Shown: positions 24,383-32,697 of the stretch, piece after piece | Numbering within the stretch: the first letter of the stretch is position 1 | Layout of the letters: every line of letters begins with the position of its first letter | From: an uncultured Roseburia sp. | Lineage (GTDB): Bacteria > Bacillota > Clostridia > Lachnospirales > Lachnospiraceae | Length of the DNA stretch: 37,944 nt | NCBI GenBank assembly: GCA_900539115.1 | Contig: UQAQ01000029.1 | Span: 1-37,944, forward strand | Reading direction: 5' to 3' | Notes under the pieces: generated by a model | The model's database searches: none | What the model saw: only the letters and a program-made list of their open reading frames with translations | What the model was told of the DNA's origin: nothing | Translations under genes and position numbers: made by a program

Positions 24383-27199
24383 TTAACGTAACGCAAAATC
24401 AAACTCCGGATTTCCGTCAAGTTCCATGGCATCTTGCTGTATATTTTTTCCGGTGTCAGTGAAGGTAAATTTGTGAATCTTCACACCACCCTGCACAAAA
24501 TACAAGCGTACAACGATATACTGCGTTGCCATATAAACCTTTTTATCGATGGTCTGAGTCTCGCCGTCCGTTCCGTTGAACGTCACGACACCAACCGCCA
24601 CACTCTGACTGAAAATCGTCATTGGAATCTGTGCCAGTTCCCCGGATTCCGAGGAATACTCGATACGCAGATCATACAAATGACCGGTCGGCACATCAAT
24701 CGCAAATACAAAACTGCTGCCCTTTGAGGTATCGATTCCATCCATTGGAATCTCACCCTTTTCGTCAAATGTATAATATACAATATTTTCCATATCAAAA
24801 TCCGACTTATCTTCCGGCTTATGGAGAATTTCCACTGTCTCCGTTTCGCCATTCAATCTTGCAAATGCCGGAAGGCTCATAAGCTGGCGGCAGATATTGG
24901 CGGCGCTTCGCTGCAATTCGCCGCGTGTCAATGTGCCGGCCGCAAGTTCTTTTAAAGTATTATCGTCTGTACGGTTTTCATCGCCCTGCGGACAAACCAT
25001 ATAAATATCGTTTTGCGCGCGCACCATGGATGCAAAGTCATTTCCGACACCTTTTGTCCCGGATTGATTATTGATCTTCGCCCACCAGTCCGTCATCACG
25101 ATACCGGTAAAGCCCCATTGATTACGCAAAATCGTTGTATTCAATTCATATCTTCCGGCAGTCCAGACTCCGTTCAAACGCCCATACGTCGTCATGACAG
25201 AATCCGCCTGCGCCTCTTTTACCGCGATCTCAAAACCTTTCAGATAAATTTCACGAAGGGCACGCTCCGAAACGATCGAATCCACGTCATGTCGTTTCTT
25301 TTCCTGATTATTAGCAGCAAAATGTTTGAGTGTTCCGGTCACTCCCTGCTTTTTCAGACCGCGAAGTTCCGCCGCAGCCATCTTACCGGAAACAAGAGGA
25401 TCTTCCGAAAAATACTCAAAATTTCGCCCATTTAACGGATGTCTGTGGATATTGATTCCCGGTCCTAAAATATTGTCGATTTTATTGGAAATCATTTCCA
25501 TTCCCAGACATTCAAATAATTGCTCGACTAACGCCGTATTCCATGTACAGGCGATCAATGTTCCATTTGGCAGACTGAACGCTTTCTTTCCGCAGTCAAT
25601 GCGCATTCCCGATGGGCCGTCAGAACAGCAGCCGCAAGGAATTCCCATTTTTTTCAAATGTTCCGAAACGCCGCCATACGCAGCAGCCGTTCCCGGTGTC
25701 ACTTTCGGACTTCCCATGCCTTCTCCGCGCACGATGCACGACAGATCCTCGTCAGAAAACTGCGCGACAAATTCCTCCATCGTGATTTTTCCATCTGCCA
25801 CATCTTTCAGCACATACCCGTTGTCTCCCGTATATGCGATCTCTTCCGGCAGATTTTCCTCGCGTTTTTTCGCTTCCTGCCTGCCGCCTGTCGGAACCGC
25901 TTCACGTATCAGTTTAAATTTGCTATTTCCATCTTTTTCTATTTTAAACCGGTCAAATGTCTCAACCGGCGCAAGTGCCTGTTCCAGTTTTTCGATCACT
26001 TTCTGCTGAATGATCTCAAAATTTGCGCCTTCTTCCGCATTACGAACATCGGAACCCACATAAATCCGGTATGTTCCCGGTTCAAGCACCATACAATACG
26101 GCGCACCGGTAACTCCGGAATCGTCATACGATGCAAGAACAGAAAACGGAATGGATATTTTTACCATTTCTTTTTCACTCGGTTCGATCACACCCGTTTT
26201 TGCGAATCCGCAAAGACTGCGGGCGGACTTACCGAGTTTTCCCTGCGGTGCCTCAACATATGCCTGTACCACGTGTTTTCCCGCTGTTTTTCCGGTATTT
26301 TTCACCTGCACCTGAATCTCGCATCCGAAATCCTCCCGAATGGAAAAATCGATGCAGGTATCGCTGAATGCCGTATAAGAGAGGCCATAACCAAACGGAT
26401 ACAGCACTTCTTCTTTTGCCACCGTTTCAAAATACCGGTATCCGACATAAATGTCTTCCACATAAAAGTTTTTGTCTTCGCCGCCAAAATAGGGCGAAGA
26501 TGGGTAATCTTCTACTTTTTTTGCAATCGTATCGGTCAAATGTCCACAAGGGGACACTCTTCCGGTCAGCACATCGGCGACACCATAACCGCCGACCATG
26601 CCTCCCTGCCACACGATCATCTGCGCCTGGCAGGCCTGCAGACACGGATGCGATAGATCAATGATACTTCCGATATTGAAAAGCACCGCCGTTTTCTCAA
26701 AATACGACGTCACTTTTTCGATCATATCAATCTCCCGTTTTGAAAGCTGATATGCTCCTTCGGCATCGACATTATCGCGGTCTTCTCCTGCTGTCCTGCC
26801 AATAATTACCAACGCCGTGTTGTTTCGAAGTGACGCGTCGCGGACAAACTCTTCTTCCAGCGGCATCTCCACCTGCGACCACGGCTCATTTGCCCAGCCG
26901 ATTCCTTCATCAAACGGGTTTTCTTTTTCCCATTTTTCATAGGTTTCTCGTACGGTTTCGTCCACACTTAGCCCCGGCTCTTCCAACAGCGCATCCAAAA
27001 TCCCGGTCACACCGGAAACATTTACCATTCCGCCGGAACCCGTTCCACTTTTATAGTAATTGTTTTGAATTCTTCCAAATACAGCGACACGGCAGCCCTC
27101 CTGCAATGGCAGTGTGTGCGCTTCATTTTTCAAAAGCACACACCCCTCTGCAGATACCTGTCTTGCTGTCTCTACATATTTATTCCAATCTAATACCAT
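24383..27199 (-). CDS. GH3-family beta-glucosidase-like glycosidase with permuted domain order
   Basis: A 938-residue GH3 enzyme whose two halves are swapped. Residues about 15-270 correspond to the usual C-terminal alpha/beta sandwich (EGCVLLKNEAHTLPL, VIIGRTAGEDRDN, YPFGYGLSYTAF). A fibronectin-III-like segment follows (about 275-395). Residues about 470-770 are the usual N-terminal TIM barrel (SDGPSGMRID, LGPGINIHRHPLNGRNFEYFSEDP, TLKHFAANNQE) with nucleophile D704 in VMTDWW. Residues about 800-938 add a beta-rich module that may bind carbohydrate. There is no signal peptide, so it is likely cytoplasmic, acting on imported beta-glucosides. The reversed order is known from Butyrivibrio and Ruminococcus. 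Exact substrate cannot be read from sequence. It starts 21 bases after upp. Confidence 0.93.
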   Translation of the reverse strand: MVLDWNKYVETARQVSAEGCVLLKNEAHTLPLQEGCRVAVFGRIQNNYYKSGTGSGGMVNVSGVTGILDALLEEPGLSVDETVRETYEKWEKENPFDEGIGWANEPWSQVEMPLEEEFVRDASLRNNTALVIIGRTAGEDRDNVDAEGAYQLSKREIDMIEKVTSYFEKTAVLFNIGSIIDLSHPCLQACQAQMIVWQGGMVGGYGVADVLTGRVSPCGHLTDTIAKKVEDYPSSPYFGGEDKNFYVEDIYVGYRYFETVAKEEVLYPFGYGLSYTAFSDTCIDFSIREDFGCEIQVQVKNTGKTAGKHVVQAYVEAPQGKLGKSARSLCGFAKTGVIEPSEKEMVKISIPFSVLASYDDSGVTGAPYCMVLEPGTYRIYVGSDVRNAEEGANFEIIQQKVIEKLEQALAPVETFDRFKIEKDGNSKFKLIREAVPTGGRQEAKKREENLPEEIAYTGDNGYVLKDVADGKITMEEFVAQFSDEDLSCIVRGEGMGSPKVTPGTAAAYGGVSEHLKKMGIPCGCCSDGPSGMRIDCGKKAFSLPNGTLIACTWNTALVEQLFECLGMEMISNKIDNILGPGINIHRHPLNGRNFEYFSEDPLVSGKMAAAELRGLKKQGVTGTLKHFAANNQEKKRHDVDSIVSERALREIYLKGFEIAVKEAQADSVMTTYGRLNGVWTAGRYELNTTILRNQWGFTGIVMTDWWAKINNQSGTKGVGNDFASMVRAQNDIYMVCPQGDENRTDDNTLKELAAGTLTRGELQRSAANICRQLMSLPAFARLNGETETVEILHKPEDKSDFDMENIVYYTFDEKGEIPMDGIDTSKGSSFVFAIDVPTGHLYDLRIEYSSESGELAQIPMTIFSQSVAVGVVTFNGTDGETQTIDKKVYMATQYIVVRLYFVQGGVKIHKFTFTDTGKNIQQDAMELDGNPEFDFALR

Positions 27200-27220
27200 G
27201 CTGCATTCCCCCGGTATCTA

Positions 27221-27853
27221 TTATTTTGTTCCGAAAATACGGTCTCCGGCATCACCAAGTCCCGGACAGATATACGCCGCTTCGTTTAATTCACGATCCA
27301 AATGTCCTACATAGATCTGAATATCCGGATGTGCTTCCTGAAGTCGCTTTACGCCTTCCGGTGCTGCAATGATGCACAAGAACTTAATATTTTTTCCACC
27401 ATGCTGTTTGATAAAATCTACCGCCGCAATGGCAGAACCACCTGTAGCAAGCATAGGATCGGTCACTACGATCAATCGTTCTTCGATCGGATTCGGCAAT
27501 TTACAGTAATACTCATGTGGTTCATGTGTTTCCTCATCACGATACAATCCGATATGTCCGATCTTTGCGGTCGGCACAAGTGCCGTAATTCCGCTTACCA
27601 TACCAAGTCCGGCACGAAGAATCGGCACAACTGCCATTTTTCTTCCGGCGATCATCGGCGTCTTGCAAGTCTCAATCGGTGTCTCGACCGTCACATCTTC
27701 CGTCGGAAGATCACGAAGTGCTTCATAACCCATAAGCATTGCAATTTCCTCTACCAGCGAACGAAATTCATTGGTTCCTGTCGTCTTATCTCTCAATCTT
27801 GAAATTTTGTGCTGGATCAATGGGTGATCCAAATACGTAACTTGACCTGCCAT
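27221..27853 (-). CDS. upp: Uracil phosphoribosyltransferase
   Basis: A 210-residue salvage enzyme forming UMP from uracil and PRPP. Seen are HPLIQHKISRLRD, VPILRAGLGMVSG, the PRPP loop VVTDPMLATGGSAIAAVD, and YICPGLGDAGDRIFGTK at the C-terminus. Length matches the family. It starts three bases after the uracil permease stop with GGAGG as ribosome site, so uptake and salvage of uracil are coupled. Confidence 0.97.
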   Translation of the reverse strand: MAGQVTYLDHPLIQHKISRLRDKTTGTNEFRSLVEEIAMLMGYEALRDLPTEDVTVETPIETCKTPMIAGRKMAVVPILRAGLGMVSGITALVPTAKIGHIGLYRDEETHEPHEYYCKLPNPIEERLIVVTDPMLATGGSAIAAVDFIKQHGGKNIKFLCIIAAPEGVKRLQEAHPDIQIYVGHLDRELNEAAYICPGLGDAGDRIFGTK

Positions 27854-27856
27854 AAT

Positions 27857-29209
27857 TTATTCCTCCGTTTCCTTTACTGCCATCTGAAATTCATAATCTT
27901 TTCCCGGCAAAATTGCATTTAAAATAATACCTGCCAAAGCTGCAATAGCAAGTCCCGTAAGTGTTACCGCCGTTCCTGCTATCGTAAATGTAATACCATC
28001 CGAAAATCCAAGTCCGCTGACAAGAATCACTGCCGCGATAATCAAGTTTCTGGATTTCGTCAGATCTACCTTATTCTCTACAACGTTTCTTACTCCGATT
28101 GCTGAGATCATTCCATAAAGAATGAAGCTGACACCACCGATGATCGCGGTCGGAAGCGATCCGATCAACGATGCCATTTTCGGTATAAAACTAAGTATAA
28201 TCGCATACACTGCCGCCAAGCGGATCACACGTGGATCATGAACACGACTGAGTTCCAATACCCCTGTATTTTCGCCATATGTCGTATTTGCCGGTCCACC
28301 GATCAATGCCGAGATACTTGTCGCAATTCCATCTCCGATCAATGTGCGGTGAAGACCCGGATCCTCGATATAATTTTCTCCTACTGTCGCGGAAATCGCC
28401 GAAATATCGCCGATATGTTCCATCATGGTAGCCAATGCGATCGGCGCCATAACAAGAATCGCCGAAAGGTCAAATTTACAAAACCGGAATCCCGGAATAC
28501 CGATCCAGTCTGCTTCCATCGTCGAGGAAAGATTTACGATCGTCGAACCATCTACATTATGAATGCCGCATGCGGTAAAAATGCACGCAACCACATAAGA
28601 AATGACGACGCCCATAAGAATTGGAATAATTTTCCACATTCCTTTTCCCCATATATTGAAAATAATGATTGTCACAAGAGCAACCAGCGCAAGCGGCCAG
28701 TTCATCGAAGCATTGCCGATTGCAGATCCGGCAAGATTGAGTCCGATACAGATAATGATCGGTCCTGTCACTACCGGCGGAAGAAAACGCATTACTTTTT
28801 TCACTCCGACCAACTTAATGATCAATGCCAAAATCAGATACAAAAGTCCCGCGATCACGATACCTCCGCAGGCATAAGCAAGTTTATCATCTCCACTCAT
28901 GCCGGCATATTTTCCATCGTTAAAATTTGCTACGGTAGCAAATCCGCCCAAAAAGGCAAAGGAAGATCCCAAGAAAGCGGGAACTTTCAATTTTGCCATT
29001 AAATGGAAAAATAATGTGCCGATTCCTGCACAAAATAATGTAACCTGAATCAATCTCCCCTGAGACACATCCCCATAATAACTGCTTACCAGAATTGGCA
29101 CCAAAATCGTAGCACCAAACATCGCAAACATATGCTGCAGACCAAGGAGCAGCATTTTTGGCAATCCGAGCTGTCTGGCATCCCGAATTGCATTCGTTTT
29201 CTCGTTCAT
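27857..29209 (-). CDS. uraA: Uracil permease (nucleobase:cation symporter-2 family)
   Basis: A 450-residue membrane protein with about 12-14 hydrophobic segments. NCS2 signatures seen are GLQHMFAMFGATILVP, SSFAFLGGF, VTGPIIICIGLNLAG, MMEHIGDISAI and IGGPANTTYGENTGVL. HIGD and the glutamates near it line the uracil site in the family. The start at 29209 has GGAGGT; the ATG 12 bases earlier is within the ribosome-site region. No PyrR-type attenuator was recognised upstream. Confidence 0.94.
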   Translation of the reverse strand: MNEKTNAIRDARQLGLPKMLLLGLQHMFAMFGATILVPILVSSYYGDVSQGRLIQVTLFCAGIGTLFFHLMAKLKVPAFLGSSFAFLGGFATVANFNDGKYAGMSGDDKLAYACGGIVIAGLLYLILALIIKLVGVKKVMRFLPPVVTGPIIICIGLNLAGSAIGNASMNWPLALVALVTIIIFNIWGKGMWKIIPILMGVVISYVVACIFTACGIHNVDGSTIVNLSSTMEADWIGIPGFRFCKFDLSAILVMAPIALATMMEHIGDISAISATVGENYIEDPGLHRTLIGDGIATSISALIGGPANTTYGENTGVLELSRVHDPRVIRLAAVYAIILSFIPKMASLIGSLPTAIIGGVSFILYGMISAIGVRNVVENKVDLTKSRNLIIAAVILVSGLGFSDGITFTIAGTAVTLTGLAIAALAGIILNAILPGKDYEFQMAVKETEE

Positions 29210-29267
29210 GAATACCTCCATTCCGGCATCCGAAGATGTCGTTTCTTTTTCTTTGCATATTTAATTT

Positions 29268-29296
29268 ATTATACCATATACATTGGAATAAGTCAC
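29268..29296 (-). promoter_or_regulatory. Predicted sigma-A promoter of uraA-upp
   Basis: Minus strand: -35 GTGACT (29296-29291), 17-base spacer, -10 TATAAT (29273-29268), about 60 bases before the uraA start. The remainder of the 29222-29537 gap holds the terminator at 29444-29480, a pair of direct repeats near the kinase stop, and nothing else recognised. Confidence 0.7.
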
Positions 29297-29443
29297 TAGA
29301 ATGTTATGTATTACCTACCTTGAATATCATTTTATTTATAGACAGCTGCAACGGACAAACTCCCACCCGGTTGGCCTATTTAATCATATAAGCTCTATTT
29401 TAAAACTTTCTCCTCTAACCGGTATTGATACAGCTTTTTTGCA

Positions 29444-29480
29444 CAAAAAAATATGACATACCAAAGTATATCATATTTTT
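29444..29480 (-). terminator. AT-rich hairpin terminator after the sensor kinase
   Basis: ATATGACATAC pairs with GTATATCATAT around CAAA with one mismatch. A-runs lead into the stem and T-runs out of it on both strands, so it may work in both directions. It separates the kinase/regulator unit from uraA. Confidence 0.7.
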
Positions 29481-29537
29481 CTCATAAAAACGAAAATTGC
29501 GACAGACGACAACAATTTTGGGATAGACGACATTTTT

Positions 29538-30803
29538 CTACAAATTTAGACCTATTTTGACATCAAATTTGTTATCTTTTCTCTCCACCTTCATCGTTCC
29601 CAGATATTGATCTGTCACTTTCTCAACATTTTTTAGCCCGTATCCATGCTCTACTGTGTTGTTTTTCGTAGTCTTACCAATCGTTCCCACTTTCCCGCTG
29701 CACGGATTTGTTACACGAATCAATAACTGTGGCTTACGATACACGATTTTGCACATAATCTTCTTTTCTTCCTCTTTTCGAACTGCCTCGATCGCATTAT
29801 CAAGAAGATTCATCAAAATAATACTCATATCTTTTGGCGAAAGTTCCAGTTCTTTTGGGACTTCACAGTCATATACAATTTCTGCTTTTTCACTTTTTGC
29901 GTGCTCATATTCATAGTTCAATATACTATCAAGTGTATAGTTCCCGGTATCCGCAATTATTTTTGCCGAGATTATATTTCTTTCCTCGCACAATTCATTG
30001 ACATATTTTTGAGCGCCTCCATATTGTTCTTGTGTAAGCATCTGTTGAAGAGAAGAAAGATGTTTGTAAAAATCATGCCGTTCTCCACGAATCTGCTCCA
30101 TTATATTCTGCATGGATTCTGCCTGTTTTTGCTGACAAAGATTCTGAATTTCCAAAATTTCATTCTCTTTTCGTGCCTGCATGTTTCGGATGGTATTATC
30201 ATACAGATAAATCGTCATAAAATTAATTGCTAATAAAAGAATGCCGCATATTACTAAAAACGCCGCAGGCAGACTTGACTTTGTATACAAAAAAATGATA
30301 AAAACGGTTACCAAAAATGGAAGAGACACCGTAACAATCCAATAAGATTTTGGCATCGCCTCATCGTTTTTCAGACCAACAAAATTTCTTACGATCATTA
30401 CAATCAAATACTGTATTACCGGCAAAAGAATCATAACAAAAATCGAATCATAGTATGGATTTTTCTGTACCGGATTTACTCCAACCGCTCCAACACAAAT
30501 TGCAACAAGGGCTTCGGAAACTGCCATCATTCCTATGGTCAATACCGTAACTAATACAGCTTTTGATATCTTTCCTCCATATAAAATACAAATCATGATA
30601 AAAGCACAAATGACAACAGATATAAAATTCAAAACCGGTACATTAAAAATCAAATACGCAATCGTTGTTACCGCAAAAAAGATAGAACAACCTCCAAAAA
30701 CTCTTTTTGGTTCTGCCTTTTCCCGGTAAAAACACGCACTAAACAGATAATATATATATGTTTGAAATAAACTAGATATAATAAACGTTATCTCAAATAT
30801 CAT
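29538..30803 (-). CDS. AgrC-like sensor histidine kinase (GHKL ATPase, HPK10 type)
   Basis: A 421-residue membrane kinase. About six hydrophobic segments fill residues 1-200, a coiled linker covers 205-240, and the phospho-acceptor is H243 in RGERHDFYKHL. The ATPase has an N-box (MNLLDNAIEAV) and a G-box (EHGYGLKNV) typical of GHKL kinases. Such kinases usually sense secreted peptides. It overlaps the response regulator by four bases (ATGA). No AgrB-like peptidase and no certain AgrD-like peptide gene was found in the window, so the signal is unknown. Confidence 0.92.
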   Translation of the reverse strand: MIFEITFIISSLFQTYIYYLFSACFYREKAEPKRVFGGCSIFFAVTTIAYLIFNVPVLNFISVVICAFIMICILYGGKISKAVLVTVLTIGMMAVSEALVAICVGAVGVNPVQKNPYYDSIFVMILLPVIQYLIVMIVRNFVGLKNDEAMPKSYWIVTVSLPFLVTVFIIFLYTKSSLPAAFLVICGILLLAINFMTIYLYDNTIRNMQARKENEILEIQNLCQQKQAESMQNIMEQIRGERHDFYKHLSSLQQMLTQEQYGGAQKYVNELCEERNIISAKIIADTGNYTLDSILNYEYEHAKSEKAEIVYDCEVPKELELSPKDMSIILMNLLDNAIEAVRKEEEKKIMCKIVYRKPQLLIRVTNPCSGKVGTIGKTTKNNTVEHGYGLKNVEKVTDQYLGTMKVERKDNKFDVKIGLNL

Positions 30804-31513
30804 GCTTCTTCCTCCATTTTGTGTAAATTCCAGATTTCTCTCGTCTGCTTTTCGTATTTACGTCCAATCGGAACGATATCCTCATTTGTCATCTCAAATT
30901 CGGTGCGTGAATACACTTTCACATACCGCATATTTACAAGATAAGATCTGTGACACCGTACAAAATATTTTTCTTTACAAAGTTCTCCCCATTCGCTCAA
31001 TGTATTTTTTAAAACGATTTTTTTCCCATTTTTATCAAATGCTTTTATTTTTTTATTCGATGCTTCCATATACAAAACGTCTTCCAAAAATAAGCGATAT
31101 TCCCGCCCATTTTCTTCGTACCAAACACTCTGTCTGTGTTCCGTATGTTCCGCAATCAATATTTCCAAATCTTTTATAATTCTTTCTTTGTCAAACGGTT
31201 TTCTGTAAAATCTTCTCGGCTCCAGATCAAAAAGCTGCTCGCAGTAACTGCTCTTCTGCGATATAAAGATCAGATCCAGGTGCTGCTTTTTTACCTGCTC
31301 GCGCAATACCTGTCCGACTTCCACACCATTCAGACCGGGCAGTTCGATATCCAAATAAACGACATCATAAATATAACCATTCGAAATATCTCCTAATAGT
31401 TCCTCTCCTGCATTATATATATGTATCATATCTTTTTCCGTCGAAATATTTTCCAGTATTTTCCTTAGTTCTTCGCATGCCCCATTATCGTCGTCGCATA
31501 TTGCAATTTTCAT
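30800..31513 (-). CDS. AgrA-like response regulator with LytTR DNA-binding domain
   Basis: A 237-residue regulator. The receiver domain (1 to about 120) has acidic D7/D8, phospho-acceptor D55 in VVYLDIELPG, and the conserved lysine in FYRKPFD. The C-terminal LytTR domain has DVLYMEASNKKIKAF and FVRCHRSYLVNMRYV. The start at 31513 (MKIAICDDD) has AGAGGATG upstream; an upstream TTG-started extension is less likely. Partner of the kinase at 29538-30803. Targets are unknown. The 345-base gap upstream holds inverted repeats and the divergent araC promoter. Confidence 0.92.
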   Translation of the reverse strand: MKIAICDDDNGACEELRKILENISTEKDMIHIYNAGEELLGDISNGYIYDVVYLDIELPGLNGVEVGQVLREQVKKQHLDLIFISQKSSYCEQLFDLEPRRFYRKPFDKERIIKDLEILIAEHTEHRQSVWYEENGREYRLFLEDVLYMEASNKKIKAFDKNGKKIVLKNTLSEWGELCKEKYFVRCHRSYLVNMRYVKVYSRTEFEMTNEDIVPIGRKYEKQTREIWNLHKMEEEA

Positions 31514-31589
31514 AGGTATCATCCTCTTCAACCGTACATTGTAATTATATTATACAACGTTTTTCATTTCTTGAGAAGTACCTACTTTA

Positions 31590-31643
31590 AGGAAATACCA
31601 CATTTTTCCATGCTCATTTCGCATTTACACATGGTATTTTCCT
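31590..31643. repeat. Interrupted inverted repeat upstream of the LytTR regulator gene
   Basis: AGGAAATACCA (31590-31600) and TGGTATTTTCCT (31632-31643) are complementary apart from one extra base, with 31 bases between them. It lies about 80-130 bases upstream of the regulator start. It could be an operator or an RNA hairpin. No T-run follows on either strand. Confidence 0.55.
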
Positions 31644-31750
31644 ATTTTGTGATTTATGATGTATTCATATCCTTCGTAGGCATAACATACAGTCATCCAC
31701 AGTAGAAGGAAATGTACGACGATACGATACTCGTACAGCATACCCAAACT

Positions 31751-31789
31751 GGGATGGAATAGAGCTTCGCTTTTTTCCATCCCTTTTTC
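31751..31789 (+). terminator. Terminator-like hairpin directly before the araC promoter
   Basis: GGGATGGAA (31751-31759) pairs with TTCCATCCC (31775-31783) and is followed by TTTTTCTT, a good intrinsic terminator on the plus strand. No plus-strand gene was identified upstream, so it may shield the araC promoter from read-through, or end a small unannotated transcript. Confidence 0.6.
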
Positions 31790-31819
31790 TTGACACAAAA
31801 CCATGTACAATGATACACT
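31790..31819 (+). promoter_or_regulatory. Predicted promoter of the araC-GH27 operon
   Basis: -35 TTGACA (31790-31795), 18-base spacer, -10 TACACT (31814-31819), 39 bases before the AraC start. The -35 box is perfect and the -10 box weak, as expected for an activator-assisted promoter. Confidence 0.6.
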
Positions 31820-31858
31820 TTACACATATCATTTACATTATTACCAGGAGGGATTACG

Positions 31859-32686
31859 ATGGCTGTTCGAACCTACGACGAAGTTTATTTTTTCAATTTT
31901 GATTCTTACGAGGATCTGCGTCTCTATGAGGTCGGCTGCCAAAAATGCGACCCTTCATATGGTTATGGTCCTATTATACGCGATTTGTATATACTTCATT
32001 ACATTTATGAAGGTAGTGGAAAACTTTATATGAATGATCAGGTTTATCCGGTTTCTGCGGAACAGGCGTTTATCATTCCGGCAGGTACTCTTGGCTATTA
32101 TGAAGCGGATGACAAAACACCATGGAATTATATCTGGATCCAGTTTCAGGGAAATAAAGTGGAAGAATTGCTGGAAAAATGTGGTATAACACAAGAAACT
32201 CCGGTATTTACTCCCATCACCAATGGATTAAATATCGGTGTAACTTTAAATAATATTTTGACAAATTCAGACAAACCTTTTTATTGTATGTCGCAGTTTT
32301 ATCTTCTATTTGAATACATGATGGAAGATACGCCAAAGAAGTCAACATCGTTTGAAATAGACAATTCATTAAAATACCTTCGTAATGTAATTCAATACAT
32401 ATCGCAAAAATACAGCGAGCCTATTCGCATCGGTGAAATAGCGAAACACTGCGGATTGGACCGCTCTTATCTAAGTAAATTATTTAAAAATGCAACCGAC
32501 ATGACACCACAGGAATACCTGTTGTCTTTCCGCATGAATAAAGCAAAAGAACTGCTAAAAGACAGTTCGATTTCTGTGCAGAATGTCGCCTATTCCGTCG
32601 GCTACAATGACCCGTTTTCCTTCTCCAAATTTTTCAAAAGAGAAACGGGATTATCACCGAGTGAATACCGCAAAAAAAACTTATAA
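31859..32686 (+). CDS. AraC-family transcriptional regulator
   Basis: A 275-residue regulator. The N-terminal cupin-like sensor half (about 1-150; YILHYIYEGSGKLYMNDQVYPVSAEQ pattern split over residues 40-68) is followed by two helix-turn-helix motifs: RIGEIAKHCGLDRSYLSKLFK and VQNVAYSVGYNDPFSFSKFFKRETGLSPSEYRK in residue order near the C-terminus. GGAGGG lies six bases before the start. The alpha-galactosidase starts 11 bases later, so it probably activates its own operon in response to an alpha-galactoside such as melibiose or raffinose. The ligand is inferred only from the neighbour. Confidence 0.92.
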   Translation: MAVRTYDEVYFFNFDSYEDLRLYEVGCQKCDPSYGYGPIIRDLYILHYIYEGSGKLYMNDQVYPVSAEQAFIIPAGTLGYYEADDKTPWNYIWIQFQGNKVEELLEKCGITQETPVFTPITNGLNIGVTLNNILTNSDKPFYCMSQFYLLFEYMMEDTPKKSTSFEIDNSLKYLRNVIQYISQKYSEPIRIGEIAKHCGLDRSYLSKLFKNATDMTPQEYLLSFRMNKAKELLKDSSISVQNVAYSVGYNDPFSFSKFFKRETGLSPSEYRKKNL

Positions 32687-32697
32687 GGAGGTTCTTT

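Noticed and set aside
31550..31624. 24-codon minus-strand frame between the previous frame and the regulator
   Set aside because: No ribosome site, overlaps the inverted repeat, no family resemblance.
31625..31810. 61-codon minus-strand frame with a hydrophobic segment upstream of the LytTR regulator, as an agrD-like or membrane peptide gene
   Set aside because: Its start overlaps the araC promoter and terminator-like hairpin, ribosome site poorly placed, no Cys-based pheromone motif. Kept only as a remote possibility.
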